Shown: positions 32,232 through 43,279, counted from the first letter of the stretch. The stretch: 64,000 nucleotides of DNA from Tenebrio molitor (GCF_963966145.1 NC_091046.1:32116001-32180000), one strand, 5' to 3'. The notes: generated by a model from the sequence alone, not told the origin. Made by a program: numbers and translations.

Positions 32232-33956
32232 TTAATTTCTTGGTGAGCACAAAGAAAACTTGTTGCCTTTCTGTAGAGCTCTACAAACTGCCGGCACTTT
32301 ACAACTAAAAGTATCATCTGGTTTTGGTGAAGATATATTACTTGGTCGTCTCCGATCATTCTCCGATTGACACGTCATCTGAATAGTTCCGCAAGTGTTG
32401 CACACTTTATATGATTCTTTACGATTTCCTTGCGAACCGTAATTACGCATTCCACCAGAAGTTGAGAATATGTCTCTTGAAGCAAAACCAATGGGAGAAC
32501 ATGACCTTCTATTTCCAAATTCTGACGAACTTGGTAAGTTTCTAGTTTTGGGTCTTGCAGCACAAGTATTTTCGGAAAAGCAAGTAGTTTCCTGAAAGTT
32601 GGAAACTCCGTAGGGACTTGAAAAATTAACAGTTCCACCTCCGAAGTAATTCAAATCGTATTTAGTGTTAAATGAAGATTCTGCTCCAAACCCACCCATA
32701 AACGGTGAACCTACTCCATAACCCGCACCAAAATTATTTCTTGGTGTACATCTTCCATTTAAATTATATGAATTGCTTGCGTAAGGCTGAAGGGGGCCAT
32801 ATTGAGGTAGCATGCCAGGACTGTTCGTAGATAACATGCCAGGACTGTTCGTAGATAACATGCCAGGACTGTTCGTTGTTCCGTAACCTGGAACACCTGG
32901 AGGCATCAAGCTTCGGGTACTTTCACCCCCATATCCAGAAGCGCATGGAGGCAGGTTGCGGGCACCTCCACTTCCATATCCTGGTGCACACGGGGGTAAC
33001 ATTCCTGTACCACCTCCCGTTCCATATCCCGGAGCACAAGGTGGTAACATTCCGCGGCCACTTCCAAATGGGCCACCAAAACCGCCGCCAATTCCTGCAC
33101 CACCGTAACCACTTCCAGAGCCACCATAACCTCCTCCGAGGCCATAACCCCCACCAGCACCACCAAAACCCATTCCTGCTCCGCCAAAGCTACCACCAAG
33201 ACCCCCATATCCACCTCCACCAAAACCACCTCCGAAACCTCCAAGAGCACTGCCGAAACCACTACCGGGACCGCCGAAACCACCACCGGGACCGCCAAAA
33301 CCACCTCCAGGACTACCAAATCCACCCCCGGGGCCACCAAAACCACCTCCGGGGCCACCAAATCCACCTCCGGGGCCACCAAATCCACCTCCGGGGCCGC
33401 CAAATCCACCTCCGGGGCTACCAAATCCACCGCCGGGGCCACCAAATCCACCGCCGGGGCCTCCAAAACCACCTCCGGGGCCTCCAAAACCACCTCCGGG
33501 GCCACCAAAACCACCTCCGGGGCCACCAAATCCACCTCCAGGGCTACCGCTACCATAGCCACCACCTGTTGCACCGTAACCACCTCCAGGTCCAACATAA
33601 CCACCACCAGGGCCACCATAACCAGTGCCAGGACCGCCTCCTCCGGTCTTATTTTGTCCGGTCACTCCATCACTTTTTTTACCTCCTTTACTTCCTCTGC
33701 TTGATTCAGTTTTACTACCTCGTCCTTTTGCATTGCCTGAACCCCTTCTCCCTTTTCTTTCTGATGCACCCGATCCTCCGCTTGGCAATAAGAAATCAGA
33801 TATCCTAGAAGATCGTCTTCGTTCAGTACAGCACGGATCGTATGTGTAATCACAAGGACTGCAAATTCTTGAACGACTCGGAGCACATGGTGAACAAGGA
33901 TCGCACGAAGATCGGCATCGTAACGAGTTATAATAAGAACAGCATGATACACTCAT
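32232..33956 (-). CDS. Cys-rich and Gly-rich repeat protein, 574 residues, intact single-exon ORF
   Basis: Function unknown. One uninterrupted frame starts MSVSCCSYYNSLRCRSSCDP and ends KFSLCSPRN. Residues 1-50 are rich in CxxC and PCSPC pairs. A basic Ser/Arg/Lys stretch follows (SERKGRRGSGNAKGRG). Residues about 105-300 are dominated by a seven-residue GGPGGGF unit repeated about a dozen times, grading into GGYG units. Next come three copies of the eight-residue NSPGMLST unit and repeated PPCAPGYG. The tail has NSSPYG-like and CNTCGTIQMTC segments. There is no signal peptide, so secretion as a cuticle protein is unlikely. The composition recalls insect sperm/testis structural proteins or intermediate-filament-like glycine-loop proteins; that is inference only. 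The open frame across such unstable repeats implies selection. Confidence 0.8.
   Translation of the reverse strand: MSVSCCSYYNSLRCRSSCDPCSPCAPSRSRICSPCDYTYDPCCTERRRSSRISDFLLPSGGSGASERKGRRGSGNAKGRGSKTESSRGSKGGKKSDGVTGQNKTGGGGPGTGYGGPGGGYVGPGGGYGATGGGYGSGSPGGGFGGPGGGFGGPGGGFGGPGGGFGGPGGGFGGPGGGFGSPGGGFGGPGGGFGGPGGGFGGPGGGFGGPGGGFGSPGGGFGGPGGGFGGPGSGFGSALGGFGGGFGGGGYGGLGGSFGGAGMGFGGAGGGYGLGGGYGGSGSGYGGAGIGGGFGGPFGSGRGMLPPCAPGYGTGGGTGMLPPCAPGYGSGGARNLPPCASGYGGESTRSLMPPGVPGYGTTNSPGMLSTNSPGMLSTNSPGMLPQYGPLQPYASNSYNLNGRCTPRNNFGAGYGVGSPFMGGFGAESSFNTKYDLNYFGGGTVNFSSPYGVSNFQETTCFSENTCAARPKTRNLPSSSEFGNRRSCSPIGFASRDIFSTSGGMRNYGSQGNRKESYKVCNTCGTIQMTCQSENDRRRPSNISSPKPDDTFSCKVPAVCRALQKGNKFSLCSPRN
33240..33640 (-). 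repeat. Coding tandem repeat, 21-bp unit (GGPGGGF)
   Basis: A near-perfect in-frame 21-bp unit (plus strand CCACCTCCGGGGCCACCAAA and variants) is repeated head to tail within the Gly-rich gene. Third-position variants (CCG/CCA, GGG/GGC) mark subgroups that suggest unequal exchange or slippage. A separate 24-bp unit repeats three times at 32808-32880. Confidence 0.9.
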
Positions 33957-34207
33957 TATTCATTTTATCACTAAAATTTTAAAATATGCCCAACTAGATG
34001 TCAACCGTCGACATTGTGATGTACGTCACCTTATGTTGTTCTAATTCAACTAGCAACTACGACATAAAATTGTTTCTATTAAAAATGTCCACAAGTTTCA
34101 AAATTAGTTACTTTTTTTAAATTTGTAATTTTAATATGTAGAATTAATTCCGTGTAATGGTATTTTTGCATAAAATTTAAAAAACTGATAACTTTAGTAG
34201 ATCTTGC

Positions 34208-34432
34208 TAAACTTCGTCCAGTGAGAGATTGGGAGATGTAAAATTTTATTAAATTAACCCAACACTACAAAATGCACTAGAATACATTAATTAGAACATA
34301 ATTTCAGGGCAAAAATGTTACTGCTTAAGGATATATTTCAAATTTTACGTGCGCTAGGTACTACATTCTCTACGTAGAATTTAGTCATTTTTATGTCAAC
34401 CGATCTCTGGTTGGACAAACTATATCAATATT
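34208..34432. repeat. MITE, CCAGCGAGAGATTGG family, copy 2
   Basis: TAAACTTCGTCCAGTGAGAG at the left and CCGATCTCTGGTTGGACAAA at the right, 225 bp. It matches 13133-13466 in inverted orientation without the nested insertion found there. Confidence 0.75.
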
Positions 34433-34471
34433 TTTGCACATACAGGATGTCCCAGAATGAACCAGCATAAT

Positions 34472-35137
34472 AAATCGAAATTTTTTCTAAACACCAAAGA
34501 TTTCTCATAGCAACGGAGAGCTCTAAATATTTATTAATTTTTGTGTTATATGTCTGTATTATATTATGTGAATTTGGAACAGCTATATCTAAAAGATATG
34601 CTTGCTTTTGTTGTTTATTTAAAATTATAATGTCTGGTCTGTTATGCTTAATATGAATGTCAGTTAAAATTGTTCTATCAAAATATAACTTGTATACTCC
34701 GTACGGTGATAAATTGCACGTTTTTAAATTCTAGTTCCAAAACATAAAGCAGTGAAAAATACTAAACTCTCCATCTCAATTGTTTCACGTTATGTAGAAA
34801 ACCGTTGTATCCCTGCAGATTAATTCCCGCCAAACCAGTTTCTCTATCTGTCTTCTGTCAAAAAACGTGCAATCTATCAGAGTACGGAGTATAACTGTCA
34901 TTTTCCAAACAACTTTCTGGTCTCTGGTGTACAACTATAATGTGGTTGTGTATTCTTTAAAAAATTGAATTTAACAGCTAAATTCATGTGTATAATTTTA
35001 GCGAATATATCGTGACGTTTTTTATATTCGCTTAGAGCCAAAACGGTGCAAGAAGAAATGATGTGTTCAATTGTTTCCTTATTAACGGTAATACAATGTA
35101 AACAAAGATGTACTCGTACATCATCATTACCTTGCAA
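34472..35137 (-). mobile_element. R4/Dong-like LINE fragment, copy 2, split by a MITE
   Basis: The sequence matches 22119-22500 closely (for example CACCAAAGATTTCTCATAGC, ATAATGTCTGGTCTGTTATG). The upstream part, 35137-34898, encodes QGNDDVRVHLCLHC, then ETIEHIISSCTVLALSEYKK, a Cys/His motif like that of copy 1. It lacks the 3' end present in copy 1 and is interrupted at 34695-34891. Confidence 0.7.
34695..34891. repeat. MITE with exact TA duplication, proved by empty paralogue
   Basis: The element starts TACTCCGTACGGTGATAAAT and ends with its inverted form CAGAGTACGGAGTA, arms of about 32 bp and 197 bp in all. The LINE copy at 22330 reads CTTGTAACTGTCATTTTCC without the insert. Here the same site reads CTTGTA-insert-TAACTGTC, so the target was TA. 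Tc1/mariner type. Confidence 0.88.
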
Positions 35138-35764
35138 TGTTACCGTAGTGGATTTAAAATATTTTTTTCGATTTCCAAAGCTTCTAACTTCACTATTGTG
35201 CAGGATTAGTTATTGGTAGTGAGTAATCCTGTACTTTGTGATAATATGTACGATTAGAGGTAGCTGTCATGACAATTTAATACATATATTTCAAAATAAT
35301 TTTCCTGTTAAGTGCCACTTTCAAGGACCGCCCAATCAGTAAATAAGTCCAATAGAATTTTTTAAACATTTTTCTGACGTTTACGGTAGTCTCTTCTACA
35401 CCGTAGTGCATCGTTAGTCCGCTATTTTTGGGACACCCTGTATTTTATAAAACGTACACCAATGCGGTTTCCTTGTTTTAAAGCATATTTCCTAGAGGTT
35501 ACTTCGCATTGGCGTATATTTTATAAAATACATATGATATACAGGGGTGTATTTTTAAAATGTGCCGAAATTTTACCTACGAGGTTGTGGGACAACGGAG
35601 AAGATTAAAAGCAATTAAAAAAAATTGTACCTCAAAAATTAAATGTCATTTTATTTTTTGAATAGAATTTTTTAAATATTTTTTCAAAGTACTACATGAA
35701 GCCAGTAGCTCGTGGTTAAAATTATGCTGCTTCATTCTGGGATACCCTGTATTTTCATATTACT

Positions 35765-35899
35765 TTTAGGCCCGATTTATTCACCTTCAAGCAAATTTAT
35801 CTGGCCAGTAGTTGCTATGATTTAGAATCTGCTATTGGTAGATCCATGGTGATTACCGTTCAAATCAAGTAACTTGAAGGTGAATAAACCGGGCCTAAA
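35765..35899. repeat. Small MITE with TTAGGCCCGATTTATTCACC termini
   Basis: TTTAGGCCCGATTTATTCAC, then CTTCAAG, is repeated inverted at the right end (CTTGAAGGTGAATAAACCGG, GCCTAAA), 135 bp in all, directly adjacent to the composite at 34441-35751. Confidence 0.75.
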
Positions 35900-36207
35900 T
35901 TATGTAAATAAAAATAAATATGTGGTTAGTTCTACAAAAGTTGAGTAACTACATATAATAAGGACAATGTAACATTTTATCTGCCCTGCCCATTACATTT
36001 TCTTAGTTACCAATCAAATAGGTTGTTAAGACGATCTGATTTACACAGTAAAAATTTCTGACATTCGAATTGTCTTAATGACATTGTGGAATTATAGAAT
36101 TTAAACACTTCTATGTACATAACACTGTGCCAAATTTCAACGAGTTCTGCTAAACCATTCTGAAAATATTTAGCTGCACCCATACACTAAAGCGATCCTG
36201 TATAATG

Positions 36208-37023
36208 TATTACCTGTTCAAATTGTAAAGAACCATTGTGGTGCAAATGACTGACCTTTTATACAGGGCTGCTAAAAATAATGGATACAGTTAAATATTT
36301 TCAGAACGGTTTAGCAGAGCTCGTTGAAATAGTATTTAAATTCTATCATCTGAGATTTTTTTTAAATTTTCTTACATTTGTTTTGAAGATGCAAGGCTAA
36401 CTTGATTTTTTTATAAATGGCACGGAGAGTCAAATTTAATATTTTTGAAAAGAGAATTTTTTTGTGAACTCAGTGATGTAACACAATCATGTCCACATCG
36501 CCGCCATTTTTTAAATTTTTATTTATTAAAATTATTCCCTTACAATGAAATGTCTTATTTTTACACTTATTATTAGCTTTTATTTATTTCTTGGTCAAAA
36601 TACAGGCGGTAAAGAACTAAAGACAACATTTCCAAAACTAACTAAATTTTACATCTTTTCAAATTTTATTAATTCGATAATTTTTTATAAAGTTTAGATT
36701 AAAATAAGATATACATTTGTTACATCACTGAATTCACAAAAAAAAAACTCTTTTTAAAGATATTAAACTTGACCCACCATGCCATTTAAACAAATTTAAA
36801 TTAACTTTGTATCTTCAAAATAAATGACGTTAGAAAATTAGAAAAAATCTCAGATGATAGAATTTACATACTTCTAACTGTGTGCCAAATTTCAACGAGC
36901 TCCGCTAAACCATTCTGAAAATATTTAGCTGAATCCGTACTTTTTAGCGACCCTGTATAAAAGTTAATGCCAAATGTGTGCGATTTGCACCACCATACTT
37001 CTTTACAATTTGAACAGGTAATA
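36208..37023. repeat. Outer MITE, TTACCTGTTCAAATTGTAAA termini
   Basis: TATTACCTGTTCAAATTGTA at 36208 and TACAATTTGAACAGGTAATA ending at 37023 are inverted, with partial pairing through GGTGGTGCAAAT. The centre is occupied by a second element (36262-36957). To the left, 36090-36200 is a truncated further copy of the inner element's end (GCCAAATTTCAACGAGTTCT). Confidence 0.65.
36262..36957. repeat. Inner element with about 100-bp TIRs, TA target
   Basis: TACAGGGCTGCTAAAAATAA, TTCAGAACGGTTTAGCAGAG and CTATCATCTGAG at the left are matched inverted at the right (CTCAGATGATAGAATTTACA to GCGACCCTGTA). TA borders both ends. No coding capacity. Confidence 0.75.
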
Positions 37024-37066
37024 TATCAAAATATCAACAGCACCTTGGTTTACACATTTCACTTAC

Positions 37067-37527
37067 CGAAACTACAGGTCCATCCTGATTGACATGCATG
37101 CAATTAAATTTACAACGAAATAATGTCGATTAAAAAAATTAAACATTTACTACATACGTATTTATATGGAAACATGTTTCAGTTTTAAATTTCTTAATAC
37201 GGGTACATTTTGCCCTTTTTTGTGTTTTTATTATTTTGTAACATTAATCTCTTAAAAAACAGTTTCATATGAATCCACAGTTAAAAATTAACTTACCCAA
37301 GCGTTAACTTGCTCAACTTTTTGTGATTGAATCGGAGGCTCTTCGACAACAGGATCACTCAAACTCGGATATAAAGGTGGAGTCTGCCAAGCTGAAGGAT
37401 CAAGCTGCCAACCATAACCATTTCCATGCCAGCCGTAGCCATTAGCTGCACTTGGAGGTTGTTGATAATGTATTGTAGGATAGGCATTGTAGTACTGTTG
37501 ATAAGGTATTAGAGGTGGATAACTCAT
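37067..37527 (-). CDS. First exon of an unrecognised Pro/Tyr/Gln-rich protein plus candidate microexon
   Basis: I do not recognise this gene. The exon 37527-37297 encodes 77 residues beginning MSYPPLIPYQQYYNAYPT, with GYGWHGNGYGW and an acidic-proline stretch (DPVVEEPPIQ). It ends QVNAW at a consensus donor TGG|GTAAGT. An 18-nt segment, 37084-37067, is bordered by CAATCAG and GTAAGTG, keeps the frame and would add DGPVVS. Later exons were not found; they may lie beyond the repeat block or further left, possibly with the genes at 33956 and 31834 inside an intron. The unstructured composition resembles RNA-binding or scaffold proteins, but this is only a hint. Confidence 0.5.
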
Positions 37528-39877
37528 CTTTAAAGCTTTTTGGTATGTAAATTAAATACGAAGACAGCTGGTAAGCTGGTAATCCTTACAGATATCTCTT
37601 AACTTTCTTAAACCAAACGACGATTCCTCTGCGTTCTCTCAGGATAATCTAGAAAATATTTTGTTGTGACGAACAAAATAAGCGTTAAACGTATAAACTT
37701 TGTACATAATTACCCACCCGATTACGTGTTACACATTTTATTATCACATCGTACTTAGGTGAGAGAAAATTTGGCTCAAATTGTGTTCACAACTGTTGCA
37801 GTTTTTGGTAATAGGTATTAAAATACGTGTAAAGCAATAAACTCAAGTATGATTTATTTGCGGTATCAAAATCCAAATATTTGTATATTTAAAAACTTAA
37901 TTTGTGCATTCTCCATCGAAATTGTGCAAATAATAGTACATAATAACCTGATAATAAACTCCACCCAAATGCTTAATAATTTGATTTACTTTAAAAAAGC
38001 GAAAGTTGCCCGACAGTTGGAGAATGTTACCCATATATGGTAATCTATTTTGTCAATTAAATACTGTTTACTCATTGCGATACAATACGATAAAATTACG
38101 CACAGTTAGTACATTAAATATTAAAGAAATTGGTGTAAAAGATAATAGTTGTTTTAACGTTAATTAAGATTTTTATTATGAGTTAATATGATATATAATA
38201 TGAATTTAATGGAAGTAATAAAAACGAGAACAAATATAATAAAATAAAAAATGATTCTCGATAGCCACGATATCTTGAGCATTTATTCAATAAAATAAAG
38301 AACACCTAGGTAATTTTATAGAACAGATTAAAACTAAAAATATTATAAATGTTTCTGTTTTAAGACAAAAAAACCTTTAGTGATAAAACACGTTGATAAA
38401 ATGTAAGTTTGACGAAAAGACTTACTTTGGATTTGAAAACAGTTTCATTAAAAATTATAGCATAAAATGTCGGAAAATCTTAATTAAAATCTATTAGTTC
38501 AAAAGAAAATGGAATTCTTTTACTAAATCTTTTAAAGTTCATTTTACTAGAAATATTTTTACATTTGCATAGGTACTTTCCTGATTGTGTTCTGAGAATA
38601 ATAAAACATCATCATCAGATGCAGTCTGAAAAATCATGATTTCACAACAGAAATATTTAATCATTCAGATTCACAAGTTTACGTCATGGTTGTGATCCAC
38701 AGTACACAATGACGTAGCTTGAGTCAGATATCACAAGATTATTATTAACTACTGATTGGTAACTTATCAATATCATCATCGAACTTCTTGTCATTGATAA
38801 ATACAAAACCAAATGTTTATAAACAATCGACACTGTGCTAACCATGTAAAACTCTATTTATATTATTCCTTATCACAGCCAGAATTTTTAAAGAAATAGG
38901 AGTGAATAAAAATAGATGGTACTCAGAATATGTTGTATGTTGTGTTAAAAATCTTTACAGCTCACTTTTCAACCTAACCTATATTTAACTCGAACTCGAT
39001 TTTGGACGAACATTAGGAAGATATTTTTTATTCAACGTGCATACCTAGATGTGCTTTTCTTTTGAAAAATGCCAGCGGAAATCGTTAAAAATTAGGTGAG
39101 GCGATATGAGGGTCAGAAATTAATGGAATTACTTTACATTTTCATTAATCCTAAATTCATGATGTTATGTCGACACAATTGTTGCGATGAGCCACGAAAT
39201 CCCATATGTGTAAAAATAATAAACATAGGCTAAAACGCGACGTAGGTACAATTTTTCTTGTGCATTCAATATTCTCACGGTTTTTTAACCTTCACCCATA
39301 TATTATGGAACAGTGAAATGTATAAATGTAGAACTTACCTAACCTAAACGTGGATGTCAACTATTGTCACTTCACTGTACAACATCGTTACCTCACACAA
39401 AAATATTGTTTTGAGTATTCGAAAATAGTTTTTTCTTATATCCAACTACTTATGTTCCCACGAGAGCAACACATAAATACAAATAATCTCGACTCGACAG
39501 ACGAACAAGCAGGAACAAGGACGGAACATAAACAGAAAGAAAGGGATAACAAAACTACGGCAGAGGCCTTGATGATTCATGTGCCGATCGTTGATCGTAG
39601 TAAGCTAAGTTCGGCAACGGTCGACATTGCTGTCATTATGTTTCTTTGTGTTAATCTTGATGAGACGCTATTAATACCTACGTAGATAGTATTGGTATTA
39701 ATACGCAGACGACGATTAATATTCGACAAAAATCCAGAAGGTCTGCGTTTCACTTGTTTCGTCAATTAAAAGTTTATTTTTGCGATTTGTCTAATTCTTA
39801 GTTTAGCGAAAGTGGAAGTGGAACACGTATGTGTGCTGTAGTCATTGTAATTTTTTCCTTTGATTTTTTTTTTAATA
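37528..39877. other. 2.3 kb without a recognised gene
   Basis: The first few hundred bases are the likely promoter and 5' UTR of the gene at 37527. The rest is A+T-rich with no domain-bearing ORF. The frame at 39350-39685 (plus) has no recognisable motif and an unconvincing composition. Confidence 0.4.
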
Positions 39878-41043
39878 TACAGGTGTCCCAGAACTCGCGC
39901 GTCAGCCGTTAACTGTTAATTTTAATATTTAATCCGACAAGGATTCTACAACAAAAAACGTCAAAAGCATGTTAGTTTTGAAATGAAAACGATTTTAAGA
40001 TGACCAATCACACACGCCTTCCTGAAGGTAACTCTACTAAATGTATGCGTTTCCGAGGAAATGACTTTAGATGTTGCTACTAAAAAAACTGTGATGAAAT
40101 GTTTGGACAACTTTTATTAAATTCTGTCACTTTGACATTTAACAGAAAACGGAAACAACATTAAATGAAAAGTACATTTTTAAAGTAAATGTTCAAATTG
40201 TGAATTTTCTCCTGACCATACGTGAAGATTGTGACTATTAAAAATCCTTTTGCGGCAAAAATAGGATTCATTCGTAAGTAAAACATTTGCAAGAAAGCCT
40301 GGATTCTCTTCGTGTTCCTGGAGTTCCAATCGAGGTGCATAATCTTCGGATAATAGATGTTGTACTTTGGGGTAATGATTGGAGTACATGTGGTTACCTT
40401 TTAAAACGTGTTGAACAGTATTTTTTGATTGATTCAGGATGTCGGCCACATTTCTAACACTTCTCGTTCCATCTTGCGTTAATGATTGAAGTACTCCTTC
40501 CGTATTAGGAGTGCGAACCATGCGGTCAGCACCACCAACTCGTTTTCTATCGGGAACCAAAAAACCAATGGTTCTTGTTGTGTTCACTAAACCTAAAAAT
40601 ACGTCCGAACTAGGATGCCGACGATGTGGAAAGAGTTCACGATACAACCTTGCGGCCGCTTTAGAATTCCTGCCACTTTTCCCGTTAATTATCATCATTT
40701 CGGTATATTCTTCGGAAGTGAATATTTCTTACTGTGTTGCTGTCCAAGAATCGAGACTTTTCAAAAGTACTAATCAATGTCACTTTGACGTTAGTATAAA
40801 ACGTTTGCATAGTTGACCAGACAAATTATGACTTTTTAACATTAATTTTGTTACCTGGTAAAACAGTATACGGAATAATTCACCTGATACACTTTACTAA
40901 TCATCCTTCTGTGATTGGCTATCTTAAAATGGCTGTAATTTAAAAACTAAATGATTTAAGAAAAAAAATCTTGAAAATCCTATATCAGATGGAAGAACAG
41001 AATTTGTGGTTTACGACTGACGCGCGAATTCTGGGACACCGAT
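39878..41043 (-). mobile_element. Mariner-type element with helix-turn-helix transposase, truncated
   Basis: Inverted ends TACAGGTGTCCCAGAACTCG (39878) and TTCTGGGACACCGATA (to 41043), about 35 bp, both containing CGCGCGTCAG in complement, bound 1.17 kb. The minus-strand frame 40698-40180 encodes an N-terminal helix-turn-helix with HRRHPSSDVFLGL and FLVPDRKRVGG, a second domain (VADILNQSKNTVQHVLKGN) and a start of the catalytic domain (LANVLLTNESYFCRKRIFNS). The remainder of the DDE domain is missing, so it is inactive. It is a relative of the element at 12991-14603. Confidence 0.75.
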
Positions 41044-41361
41044 ATAGGATCAATGACTGTGGTCCAAGTAGGCGTAAAAACTGAATCTAAAATTTATGGT
41101 TGCCGCTTCATCAAAATGGTGTGAATAAGTGAGTACACACCGTTCACACATAGAAGTTAAATTGGGTGCAAAACAACTCAATATTTTTGGATTCAGTCGT
41201 TAATTAACAAAAAATAAATAAAATTCTCGTCACCGCACTTTTTACCTAAAAAATTACGGTGACAGCGACAAAAATTGACAGTTCTCATGAAAGCGAAAAA
41301 ATTTTCATAACATGAGCATGGTCGCTTCGACTACAGTCAAATATCAAATAACTCTGTATAA
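41041..41361. repeat. MITE, GATTGTAGTCGAAGTAGG family, copy 1
   Basis: It resembles 60391-60705 in inverted orientation: AATTTATGGTTGCCGC, GTGAATAAGTGAGTACACAC, AACTCAATATTTTTG and CGCTTCGACTACAGTCAAAT. Divergent ends; adjacent to the mariner element on its left. Confidence 0.65.
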
Positions 41362-41379
41362 ATAATAGATTACAATCGT

Positions 41380-41590
41380 CCTTTTATGAATATAGCCTAA
41401 GGGAGTCCGTTTCGGCTCAGGGACGCGAGGGTCGCGGGTTCGATTCCGACCCAGGGCGAAATTTAAAAAAAAGACTATATTCTATCTCGTGATTTGGAAG
41501 TCACGTTAAGCCATTGGTCCCGGTCTATTGAGTTGGTCATCATGCCCCTCATAGATTTGTAAACCAGTCCTAGACTGTCAAACAAATTTT
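41380..41590 (+). repeat. tRNA-derived SINE candidate
   Basis: GGTCGCGGGTTCGATTCCGA near 41430 contains a canonical RNA polymerase III B box (GGTTCGATTCC) in a T-arm-like hairpin. Upstream TTTCGGCTCAGGGACGCGAG could hold a weak A box. A body follows (CACGTTAAGCCATTGGTCCC). No complete tRNA cloverleaf can be drawn, so a SINE is more likely than a tRNA gene. Confidence 0.6.
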
Positions 41591-42968
41591 ATAATTTACA
41601 GTAAACGTTGGAAATGACGACCGTTCATGTGAATACAAGCTTTCCAACGGTATAGGGTTTTTATAGTCTAAAATCACTAAATTGCGAGCAACTTTTCCGC
41701 TAAAGACAAGCTTGTCAAAAAAGCTTTAGATCAGTGCAATAATAAGTACGGGGTGCCATTTGAAAAAAATGAATTTTTAACATTTTTTGTTTGTTATGTT
41801 TAAAAAATCGCAGTAGGCATATGCGACTGAGCAGATTGTTGAGTGAACACTCAAGGTGCAGCAAACATTCAGGAATCAAACAGCATCGATTTATTTTAAT
41901 TTATGTGGAACGATTTTTAAGGTACGAATTTTCGAACGGACCCCTGCATCGTCGGCTTTCTTTAGAAACCGTGTACTATCGGCGCCAACGAAATGTGAAC
42001 GAATTTCTGGTGCCATAGAAACGTCTTCTGTTTTGTTCTACATTAAATAAAACTTTGTTCACTGGCGTACTATATGTATGGAAGTTAAGAAAAGATTTCT
42101 ATTACCTATAACTTTCTATTACAATTTTTACAATTTTCGTCGAGTTTGGCAACAGCCCTCGCTTTTCCCATATCGGTCAAGTGTCGTGGCAAGTATATTG
42201 TTTAAAAATAAATTAAATCTGTTGACTAATTATGTTTGTGAAAATTGTCACAAATCTGTCACATTAACGCACGCCTATGATTGATGCTTCAACACACACT
42301 AGGAAAATTTGGCGTTCACATTTCGATGGCGCCGATATAATTGATTTCATATAAATGTTCATCAAGTGAGCTGTGCATTTGTAAAAGCACCTTTAATTTA
42401 GTTACATTACAAAAGTCACATTTATGAAGGTCATGTCCAATAAATCTTTACTTGGTAAAAATACAAAGACAAAAACAAATAAGAATTACTTTAATTTAAT
42501 CAGTAAAAGGACGTAACATTGCTTTTGAAATCAGCAATGTTAAAATGGACAAAAACTGAAAAATTAGTCAAATCGGGTTCGCGCAGAGCAGGCAACTTTG
42601 AAAGTCAAAGTTACTAGCTGTAGCTTTAATACCAACAGAAAATCAGATTTTCATGGCTTGCTTAGATGCACATTTATATGAAATTGAGTATAGTACCTAT
42701 GTCTAATTAGCAAAATTTTTCTGGAAAACTGTTTCAAATTATATTTTTGATGTTACCTTTTTGGAGTAGGTAAGGTGCAAAAAATATGTATTAAAGTTTT
42801 GTATAGTATTTTATCAAAACAGTCTGCTGATTGTATTATAAAACTTATTTAAATAATTAATAATTATTTAATAAATAAATTAATAATCAAAATGGGACTT
42901 ACACGGTTTCTAAAGAAAGCCGACGAATTCGAAATTCTGGTACAAAAAGCGCCACATATCAAAAACTA
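41591..42968. other. Unassigned DNA with dispersed inverted blocks
   Basis: Two inverted pairs stand out: TCTTTAGAAACCGTGTA near 41957 with TACACGGTTTCTAAAGA at 42900, and GGCGCCAACGAAATGTGAAC near 41982 with GTTCACATTTCGATGGCGCC near 42315. They suggest a rearranged foldback element. No gene was found; ORFs near 41791-42284 have no domains. Confidence 0.4.
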
Positions 42969-42976
42969 TGGTAGAT

Positions 42977-43279
42977 CAAGGTTGGTAGAACTGACTAATT
43001 TGTACAGTAGGTTGCCTCCTTGCCATTTAAAACAATAGTTTGATTTTTTTTCCCCCGCAAAAGTTTCTCGTGACGTCATAATGCACTAAACTCTTACTAC
43101 AAAGTCTGTCGATCACGCACTAGGTGTTCCATCACTAGAATAAAACCCATAAAAGCTTATAAACATTGGCTTCTATTCGAACACTAAAAATTTTTGGGTT
43201 GATTTTACGTCACGATTTACTTTTTCCCCCGCCCCCCGAGGCAACCTACTATTCAAATTAGTCAGTTCTACCAACCTTG
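42977..43279. repeat. hAT-like MITE with exact 8-bp target duplication
   Basis: Inverted ends CAAGGTTGGTAGAACTGACT and complement (AGTCAGTTCTACCAACCTTG), about 40 bp, bound 303 bp. TGGTAGAT flanks both sides exactly (42969-42976 and 43280-43287). An 8-bp duplication with CA..TG ends fits hAT, or P. The TIRs do not match the P ends at 3070. Confidence 0.85.

Larger units (their letters stand above)
34441..35751. mobile_element. Composite: TIR element carrying an R4-like LINE fragment and other inserts
   Basis: TACAGGATGTCCCAGAATGA at 34441 pairs with TTCATTCTGGGATACCCTGT ending about 35751 (about 30 bp, continuing into GCAGCATAAT). Within are the LINE fragment 34472-35137, the MITE 34695-34891 and a second pair of arms (TTTTATAAAACGTACACCAA at 35442 against TTGGCGTATATTTTATAAAA near 35530). 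No transposase was seen. Confidence 0.65.

Noticed and set aside
33662..33952. Alternative frames across the Gly-rich gene, including a 310-codon plus-strand frame at 32876-33808
   Set aside because: They are shadows created by the 21-bp and 24-bp repeats, which stay open in several frames. Only the 574-codon frame has a sensible start, tail and composition.
39350..39685. 111-codon plus-strand ORF as a gene
   Set aside because: It has no recognisable domain, no splice context and an ordinary noncoding composition.
41425..41460. A functional tRNA gene
   Set aside because: Only the T-arm and B box are convincing. No acceptor stem or anticodon arm can be formed, so a SINE fits better.
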